In this document: one piece after another, positions 7,164-11,063 of the stretch
Position numbering within the stretch: position 1 is the stretch's first letter
How the letters are laid out: each line of letters starts with the position of its first letter
Origin: UBA6019 sp036564345
GTDB taxonomy: Bacteria > Chloroflexota > Dormibacteria > Dormibacterales > Dormibacteraceae
NCBI GenBank assembly: GCA_036564345.1
Contig: DATCOZ010000030.1
Coordinates: forward strand, 1 to 11,063
Direction: 5' to 3'
DNA: 11,063 bases
Position numbers and translations under genes: made by a program
Notes under the pieces: model-generated
What the model was told of the DNA's origin: nothing
Databases searched by the model: none
Seen by the model: the letters and a program-made list of their open reading frames with translations, nothing else

Positions 7164-7639
7164 CGGGTGCTCGCCGGGACGCGGCAGGTGGCCATTCCGC
7201 GCTTCACGAGGTAGCGCTGGTGGTACTCCTCGGCGGGATAGAACTCGCTCGCAGCGGTGATCTCGGTGGCGATGGGCCGGCTCGTCTGCGACTGCACCCG
7301 CGCCTTCGAGGCGAGCGCCGCCTCGTGCTGCTGGGGCGTCGTGTAGAAGATCGCGCTCCGGTACTGGTGGCCGACGTCGGGGCCCTGGCGGTTCACCTGG
7401 GTCGGGTCGTGGCTCTCCCAGAAGAGGTCGAGCAGCTGGTCGTAGCTCACCTTCGCGGGGTCGTACTCGACCTCGACGACCTCGGCGTGGCCGGTCTGAC
7501 CGCCGCACACCTCCTGGTAGCTCGGGTTGGTTACGTGTCCGCCCGAGTATCCGACGGCGGTTGCCGTCACTCCCTCGACATTGGCGAAGTCGATCTCGAC
7601 CTGCCAGAAACATCCCGCTCCGAAGATTGCTTTTTCCAT
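7160..7639 (-). CDS. msrA: peptide-methionine (S)-S-oxide reductase MsrA
   Basis: Encodes 159 aa from ATG 7639 (MEKAIFGAGCFW). An ATG at 7666 would add nine residues; neither start has a well-placed ribosome site, and AAGGG lies almost against 7639. MsrA reduces the S epimer of methionine sulfoxide. The catalytic Cys10 is in GCFW, followed by the family stretches VGYSGGHVTNPSYQEVCGGQTGHAE, LFWESHDPTQVNRQGPDVGHQYRSAIF and FYPAEEYHQRYL. A Cys near the C-terminus (MATCRVP) could serve in thiol recycling. It follows the anti-sigma gene by 44 bases and overlaps msrB by 4, so it is the third gene of the sigma/anti-sigma operon. Confidence 0.96.
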   Translation of the reverse strand: MEKAIFGAGCFWQVEIDFANVEGVTATAVGYSGGHVTNPSYQEVCGGQTGHAEVVEVEYDPAKVSYDQLLDLFWESHDPTQVNRQGPDVGHQYRSAIFYTTPQQHEAALASKARVQSQTSRPIATEITAASEFYPAEEYHQRYLVKRGMATCRVPASTR

Positions 7640-7683
7640 GCCCTTACTGTGCCCGTTCCGAGGCATTCGTTACACGTCCACGT

Positions 7684-7923
7684 TCATTCCGAGTTGGCAG
7701 GTCGCCAGTCTCGGAAGGCGCGGAGCAGGTCCGCACGGAGATCGGCGGGAACCTCGACCTCGGCAAGCTCGGCGACAACCCGTCCGGTGGTTCGGAGCTG
7801 GGCCAGGAAGGCGGTGCAGGCGTCGCAGCCGGCGAGATGCTCCTCGACCTTTGCCCGCTCGGCCGCCGGCAGCGCGCCTTCGAGGTAGTCGGTCAGCAGC
7901 TGGACGACCTGGCGGCAGGTCAT
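7684..7923 (-). CDS. zinc-finger anti-sigma factor (ZAS / zf-HC2 type)
   Basis: Encodes 79 aa. The N-terminal half has the anti-sigma zinc-finger signature: Cys3, then His29-x3-Cys33-x2-Cys36 (EEHLAGCDACTAFL). ZAS proteins bind and hold their cognate ECF sigma factor. In redox-sensing members such as RsrA, oxidation of these thiols expels zinc and frees the sigma. There is no transmembrane segment; the remaining 40 residues are a short helical tail (PADLRADLLRAFRDW). It is therefore a soluble cytoplasmic anti-sigma, like RsrA and unlike membrane-bound types. The ATG at 7923 overlaps the sigma stop as ATGA, giving stoichiometric coupled synthesis. The msr genes directly downstream support a thiol/oxidation stimulus, which is inference. 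Confidence 0.9.
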   Translation of the reverse strand: MTCRQVVQLLTDYLEGALPAAERAKVEEHLAGCDACTAFLAQLRTTGRVVAELAEVEVPADLRADLLRAFRDWRPANSE

Positions 7924-8588
7924 CGGAGATATTCCTCGAGCACCCGGCGGACGTAGGCCCGGGCGCGGTGCAGGCGCACCCGCTGGTTCACCTCGGAGAT
8001 GCCGAGCAGAGCCGCCACATCCGCGGAGGGCAGACCGGCGACGTCGTGGAGCACGATCACCTCGCGCAGCTTAGGCGGCAGCTCGTCGATCGCCGCACCG
8101 ACCCGGCCGAGGACCTCGCGGCTGAGCAACCGCGACTCGGGAAGGCCCGCCCAGTTGTCGGGCAGCGACGTCCAGCGCCCCTCCTTGTTGAAGCGGTCGG
8201 GATCGACGATCGGCCCACTCCCCGGTTCGTCGCGGCGGAAGAGCGAGGTGAAGGGCAGAAGCCGCGACTCCCGCCGGCGGCGGGACCGGGCGACGTTGAG
8301 GAGGATCCCGAAGATCCACGTCTTGAGCGACGACCTGCCCTCGAACCGATCGAGCCCGGCGAGCACCTGGAGCCAGGTCTCCTGGACCGCATCCTCGGCG
8401 GCGTCGCGGTCGCGGAGATGGCCCATCGCCACCCGGAAGAGCGGTCCGTGGTAGCGGTCGAGCAGCTCCGCGAAGGCCGTTTCGTCGCCGGCCTTGAGGG
8501 CCGCGAGATCGGGATCGGTTGTCAGGCTAGCCACGCCGGGCACAGGATAATGCCGGTCGCCGGCGGCCCACTGCAACGCAATCGCCAT
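7920..8588 (-). CDS. ECF-type RNA polymerase sigma factor (sigma-70 family)
   Basis: Encodes 222 aa. The sigma-2 region is about residues 35-105, with AEDAVQETWLQVLAGLDRFEG and SSLKTWIFGILLNVARSRRRR (-10 recognition and core binding). A linker of about 50 residues follows (FTSLFRRDEPG, RWTSLPDNWAGLPE). The sigma-4 region is about 160-218, with LPPKLREVIVLHDVAGL and the helix-turn-helix SADVAALLGISEVNQRVRLHRARA (-35 recognition). No sigma-1.1 or sigma-3 domain is present, hence ECF. The ATG at 8588 is preceded by GGATAAAAG. A GTG at 8534 would drop 18 residues that look unlike other sigma N-termini, and it cannot be excluded. It is the first gene of the run to anti-sigma, msrA and msrB. It begins 60 bases after tRNA-Pro on the same strand, with an inverted repeat between. 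Confidence 0.93.
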   Translation of the reverse strand: MAIALQWAAGDRHYPVPGVASLTTDPDLAALKAGDETAFAELLDRYHGPLFRVAMGHLRDRDAAEDAVQETWLQVLAGLDRFEGRSSLKTWIFGILLNVARSRRRRESRLLPFTSLFRRDEPGSGPIVDPDRFNKEGRWTSLPDNWAGLPESRLLSREVLGRVGAAIDELPPKLREVIVLHDVAGLPSADVAALLGISEVNQRVRLHRARAYVRRVLEEYLR

Positions 8589-8602
8589 CTTTTATCCACG
8601 CT

Positions 8603-8636
8603 CTGTGTCGGAATGTGATGGAGCGTTACGACACAG
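8603..8636. promoter_or_regulatory. 8-bp perfect inverted repeat upstream of the sigma gene, possible operator
   Basis: CTGTGTCG at 8603-8610 and its exact reverse complement CGACACAG at 8629-8636 are separated by 18 bases, so the half-sites are 26 bases apart centre to centre. It lies 14 bases upstream of the sigma ATG and 12 bases past the tRNA 3' end. The long loop and lack of a T-run argue against a terminator, so a dimer-binding operator or RNA leader stem is more likely. No regulator is identified. Confidence 0.4.
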
Positions 8637-8648
8637 GTGCGGCGGATG

Positions 8649-8722
8649 TCGGGCGGGCGAGATTCGAACTCGCGATCTCCTGGTCCCAAACCAGGCGCGC
8701 TACCAGGCTGCGCCACCGCCCG
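8649..8722 (-). tRNA. tRNA-Pro, anticodon TGG
   Basis: A complete 74-base cloverleaf reads on the minus strand. Acceptor stem CGGGCGG pairs with CCGCCCG, with discriminator A. The D stem is GCGC/GCGC with a 9-base loop. The anticodon stem CCTGG/CCAGG encloses TTTGGGA, giving anticodon TGG (Pro, CCA codons). The variable loop is AGATC, and the T stem GCGAG/CTCGC encloses TTCGAAT. The 3' CCA is not encoded. No promoter with good spacing is obvious upstream (8723-8800). The gene marks the boundary between the housekeeping-like left side and the mobile-looking right side. Confidence 0.97.
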
Positions 8723-8891
8723 TTGTATTGAGTTCAGTTGACACGCCTACTGTGCCAATCCGTGTTACAAACGCTCCCGGTCCGGCAAACGTAGGCTCCG
8801 CGCTGGCACCGGGCGCAAGTCTACTTGTCGCGATCGTGGGCGACTGGGCTCTACAATCCCCGCCACCAACCCATGGAGGTCCCGTAGTCGA
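8723..8891. other. intergenic region with probable promoters for tRNA (-) and the two-gene cassette (+)
   Basis: About 170 bases without a gene, less GC-rich than the surroundings. On the plus strand a consensus TTGACA at 8738-8743 is present, but the best -10-like hexamer (TGTTAC, 8763-8768) is 19 bases away. TACAAT at 8852-8857 is a good -10 close to the gene, without a matching -35 at 16-18 bases. GGAGGT at 8875-8880 is a strong ribosome site 11 bases before the ATG at 8892 and fixes that start. Confidence 0.45.
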
Positions 8892-9494
8892 ATGGCGAAG
8901 CCCAACGTGGATGAGCTCCTGGCGAAGCTGCCCGCGATCGCCGCCGCCGTGAACTCCTTCAAGTCCGAGGCTGTGCAACAGCAGGTGATGGCGGCCATCC
9001 TCAGCGGCTGGAGCGGTGGCGCGAGCTCCGATGCACGTGCAGCGGCCTCGGAATCGGCCTCAACGTCTACGTCGAAACCCCGACGTCGACTTCGGGGCAA
9101 GGCTGGTGACTCAGCCGGGGACGAGGAGAAGTCCACTCGGACGAGACGAAGGCCTGGGTCATTCACGATCGTGAAGGATCTCGATCTGCGGCCAAAGGAC
9201 AAGCAATCCCTCAAGGACTTCACGGCTGCCAAGCGCCCGAAAGGATTCCAGGAACACATCGCCATCGCAGTCCACTACATGAAGACGACTCTCCAGGTGC
9301 CACGGGTCTCAGTGGACCATGTCTACACGTGCTTCAAGGATCAGTCGTGGCGGCTTCCCGGCGACCTTGCGAACACCATTTCTGTCACAGCGTCCAGCAA
9401 GGGGTGGCTAGACAGCCGCGACCGGTCTGACATCCATATGACGACGGTTGGCGAGAACCTGATCGAGCACGATCTGCCCAGACAGAAGTCGTAG
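8892..9494 (+). CDS. hypothetical protein with probable winged-helix-like C-terminal domain; first gene of two-gene cassette
   Basis: Encodes 200 aa. I cannot name a family with certainty. Residues 1-40 form one or two helices (VDELLAKLPAIAAAVNSF). Residues 41-98 are a Ser/Ala/Arg-rich, probably disordered linker with a basic run (KPRRRLRGK). Residues about 100-195 look like a compact domain: a helix around QEHIAIAVHYMKTTLQ, then RVSVDHVYTCFKDQSWRLPGDLANTISVTASSKGWL, and a strand ending in MTTVGENLI. That order (helix, HTH-like segment, wing ending in T-x-x-G) is typical of winged-helix DNA-binding modules. The start is set by GGAGGT at 8875-8880. It ends 4 bases before the next gene, so the two act together. 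No catalytic motif is visible. Codon use is less GC-biased than in the left-hand genes. It could be a regulator, antitoxin or sensor subunit; function unknown. Confidence 0.78.
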   Translation: MAKPNVDELLAKLPAIAAAVNSFKSEAVQQQVMAAILSGWSGGASSDARAAASESASTSTSKPRRRLRGKAGDSAGDEEKSTRTRRRPGSFTIVKDLDLRPKDKQSLKDFTAAKRPKGFQEHIAIAVHYMKTTLQVPRVSVDHVYTCFKDQSWRLPGDLANTISVTASSKGWLDSRDRSDIHMTTVGENLIEHDLPRQKS

Positions 9495-9498
9495 GGAG

Positions 9499-10275
9499 TT
9501 GAGCGCGGCCTCCCCAGTCGATCCAGCCACACTCGCCGGTATCCCTGAAGGCCTGAGAGGACCGCTGCTTGTGCAGTTCCAAGAGATACTGCGCAACTAC
9601 CGGGAGCACCGGTGGGAGCCCTCGGAGCTCAACGGCGGCAAACTCTGTGAGACCGCCTACACGATTGTTCGCGGCTACGCTGACAGTGGGTATCCCGCCA
9701 AGCCCGCCAAGCCCGCCAACATGCTCGCCGCCTGTCAGTCCCTGGAGAAGGAAGGGAACCGAATCCCCCGGTCGATCAGGCTTCAGATTCCCCGGCTCAT
9801 CACCTTCCTCTATGAGGTACGCAACAACCGGGGAATCGGCCACGTTGGCGGCGATGTCGACCCGAACGCGATGGATGCCGCTCTCGTCGTCGCCGGAGCC
9901 AAGTGGCTCATGAGTGAGCTCGTGCGCGTCTTCCACGACGTCGACACCGCGACCGCTCAAGCGACGGTGGAGCGGCTGACTGAGCGGACCATCCCCATCG
10001 TATGGGAGGTCGGCGGGCAACGGCGCGTCTTGGAGCCCTCAATGAAGATGAATGACAAGATGCTGATCCTCCTCTATTCGGCGACAGGTCCTGTAGCCGA
10101 ACGCAATCTTGTCGAGTGGATTGAGCACTCGAACCCATCCGTGTTCCGCCGGGATGTGATCCGCGCGGCGCACAAGATGAAGCTGGTCGAGTACGACGAG
10201 AAGGCCAAGACTGTGGCGATCTCTCCGGTTGGCATTCGCTACGTCGAGGCGAACCTACCTCTCGACACGTCGTAG
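9499..10275 (+). CDS. HEPN-like (Abi-type) protein with C-terminal winged helix; second gene of cassette
   Basis: Encodes 258 aa. Residues about 15-150 are helical, with SELNGGKLCETAYTIVRG and later LITFLYEVRNNRGIGHVGGDVDPN. This contains R108-N109-x5-H115, the R-N-x4-6-H pattern of HEPN ribonuclease domains, and resembles the RNxxGTGH motif of abortive-infection C-terminal domains. Residues about 183-253 look like a winged helix (MLILLYSATGPVAERNLVEWIEHSN, then VFRRDVIRAAHKMKLVEY and AISPVGIRYVE). No membrane segment is present. The start is TTG 9499, with GGGAG directly abutting it, an awkward spacing. GTG 9571, with GAGAGG ten bases upstream, is an alternative, but would remove the IPEGLRGPLL segment that I believe belongs to the domain. 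HEPN proteins are often toxins or RNA-cleaving effectors in defence systems. That role is inferred here, and the motif could be structural only. Confidence 0.8.
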   Translation: MSAASPVDPATLAGIPEGLRGPLLVQFQEILRNYREHRWEPSELNGGKLCETAYTIVRGYADSGYPAKPAKPANMLAACQSLEKEGNRIPRSIRLQIPRLITFLYEVRNNRGIGHVGGDVDPNAMDAALVVAGAKWLMSELVRVFHDVDTATAQATVERLTERTIPIVWEVGGQRRVLEPSMKMNDKMLILLYSATGPVAERNLVEWIEHSNPSVFRRDVIRAAHKMKLVEYDEKAKTVAISPVGIRYVEANLPLDTS

Positions 10276-10283
10276 CTCTGGCC

Positions 10284-11024
10284 TCAGCCGGTGACTTCTT
10301 GTCGGCGCGGCGGGCCAGGGAGGTTCAGCACCTCTCCACCCACGACGTTCTGATCGGGGTCGTAGAGGGTGCCGTCCTGCAACCGTCGCCTCGGGCTGCC
10401 GGTCCACTTGGGTTTCCAGACCGCCATCGCCAACGCCATCACGATGTCGTCGTGGCCGGTGCCCTCGGCCTCCAGGCGCACCCGGCCCGTGAGCGTGACG
10501 GTCGCCCGGAAGTTCTCCAACTCGGCCCGCAACACGTCGGCAAGCGGGATCGTGGGCACCACGCGAAGCCTCTTGGTCTGGAGCAGCACCTCCACCGACC
10601 TCACGATCTCGAACTTGGGGACGGTCCTGCCGCGCTCCCCTTCCTTCTCACCGCCAGTGAGCGTGACCTCGTCTGACCAGAAGTCCAGCCGGTTCTCCCG
10701 AGTCGCCTGATCGAAGAGGTCGAGGACCGGCCTGCCGACCCCGGTCGCGTCAACGACGAGGGAGCAGCGACCCCGGAGCGGGAGCTCGGTCAGCAGCAAG
10801 CAGACCTCATCAACGATGGCGGGGTAGGCCGTCCCGCGCCAGCGGAGGATGCCGACTACGTCGAAGCAGTCGCGCCACCGAGGCACCATGTCGGTCGTCG
10901 GTCCCCAATCGGTGTTCCGGACGCGCTCCTCCTGACCATCGGCCTTGAGGCAGTGCTCCGCGACGACCAGCGCGCTCCAGTCATTGACCTGACCGAGGTC
11001 CAGCCCGCAGGTGTAGTTCGCCAT
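10284..11024 (-). CDS. phage terminase large-subunit nuclease domain protein (RNase H fold), stand-alone
   Basis: Encodes 246 aa from ATG 11024; a GTG at 11060 would add 12 basic residues. The sequence matches the layout of the terminase nuclease domain: first strand GLDLGQVNDWSALVV with Asp9, second acidic strand LVVDATGVGRPVLDLF with Asp92, then PKFEIVRSVEVLLQTKRLRVVP, LADVLRAELENF and GTGHDDIVMALAMAVW with His191-Asp192-Asp193. These are the metal-binding acids that cut concatemeric phage DNA at packaging. The N-terminal ATPase domain (Walker A/B) of a full large terminase is missing from this gene. It may be in the preceding gene outside the window, or lost. GAGGT lies about 12 bases upstream. 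It converges on the HEPN gene with only 8 bases between stops. The nuclease fold is confident; being part of a live phage is not shown. Confidence 0.82.
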   Translation of the reverse strand: MANYTCGLDLGQVNDWSALVVAEHCLKADGQEERVRNTDWGPTTDMVPRWRDCFDVVGILRWRGTAYPAIVDEVCLLLTELPLRGRCSLVVDATGVGRPVLDLFDQATRENRLDFWSDEVTLTGGEKEGERGRTVPKFEIVRSVEVLLQTKRLRVVPTIPLADVLRAELENFRATVTLTGRVRLEAEGTGHDDIVMALAMAVWKPKWTGSPRRRLQDGTLYDPDQNVVGGEVLNLPGPPRRQEVTG

Positions 11025-11026
11025 GG

Positions 11027-11063
11027 TCAGACGGCCACCTCGGTCGCGGCGGGAGCCCACAAG
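11027..11063 (-). CDS. possible C-terminal end of an upstream gene, cut by the window edge
   Basis: A minus-strand frame enters from the right edge and ends with TGA at 11029-11027, encoding LWAPAATEVAV. The stop is two bases before the terminase-nuclease ATG, and GAGGT inside it is suitably placed as that gene's ribosome site, the usual pattern for adjacent cistrons. Eleven residues are too few to identify anything. A separate terminase ATPase or other phage gene would fit the context. Confidence 0.25.
   Translation of the reverse strand, partial: LWAPAATEVAV

Noticed and set aside
8738..8768. A TTGACA -35 box as a strong plus-strand promoter.
   Set aside because: No acceptable -10 lies at 16-18 bases; the nearest is 19 bases away and weak, so it is mentioned only as a possibility.
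9069..9097. Small hairpins (ACGTCG/CGACGT and CCCCGA/TCGGGG) in the first cassette gene.
   Set aside because: They fall in the Arg-rich linker codons, overlap each other and have no T-run. Short palindromes are expected by chance in such sequence.
9694..9720. Three tandem 9-base units CCCGCCAA(G/C) inside the HEPN-like gene, a possible slippage repeat.
   Set aside because: They encode a PAK-PAK-PAN stretch that fits a natural Pro/Lys-rich loop, and three units are too few to claim a variable repeat.
1..11063. A CRISPR array, rRNA, riboswitch or insertion-sequence ends.
   Set aside because: Reading through, I saw no regularly spaced repeats, no transposase and no conserved RNA structure other than the tRNA-Pro.

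Overview
The window is high-GC bacterial DNA with strong G/C preference at third codon positions. Genes are tightly packed and several overlap by 4 bases. A flotillin/NfeD pair, an ECF sigma factor with a zinc-finger anti-sigma partner, and adjacent msrA and msrB genes fit a high-GC terrabacterial lineage (Actinomycetota, or Chloroflexota/Dormibacterota-like). No marker here fixes the phylum.

Layout. (1) 3-992 (+): end of a helical-repeat (TPR-like) protein, cut by the window edge. (2) 4084-989 (-): a RibD-C/DHFR-like reductase, an NfeD membrane protein and a flotillin (SPFH protein) with an unusual C-terminal extension, in one apparent operon. It is preceded at 4248-4081 by what looks like the last ~50 residues of GTP cyclohydrolase I (FolE), whose N-terminal two thirds are absent. 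The reductase has no usable ATG/GTG/TTG start; a CTG overlapping the FolE-remnant stop as CTGA is the best explanation. (3) 4444-5796 (+): an M20-family dipeptidase/carboxypeptidase. (4) 8588-5793 (-): ECF sigma factor, zinc-finger anti-sigma, msrA, msrB and a proline-racemase-family enzyme. The first four are very likely one redox-stress operon with ATGA overlaps, and the racemase may be its tail. (5) 8649-8722 (-): tRNA-Pro(TGG). (6) 8892-10275 (+): a two-gene cassette of unknown function. It encodes a 200-aa protein with a possible DNA-binding C-terminus and a 258-aa protein with a HEPN-like R-N-x5-H motif plus a C-terminal winged helix. (7) 11024-10284 (-): a stand-alone phage terminase-type RNase H-fold nuclease domain, with perhaps the tail of one more gene at the window edge.

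The block from the tRNA to the right edge has a different character from the housekeeping-like left side: looser codon use, unknown proteins and phage packaging functions. It probably belongs to an integrated mobile element or prophage remnant. The two-gene HEPN/winged-helix cassette is the best candidate for an undescribed system, plausibly anti-phage or toxin-antitoxin-like. That function is inferred only from motif and context.
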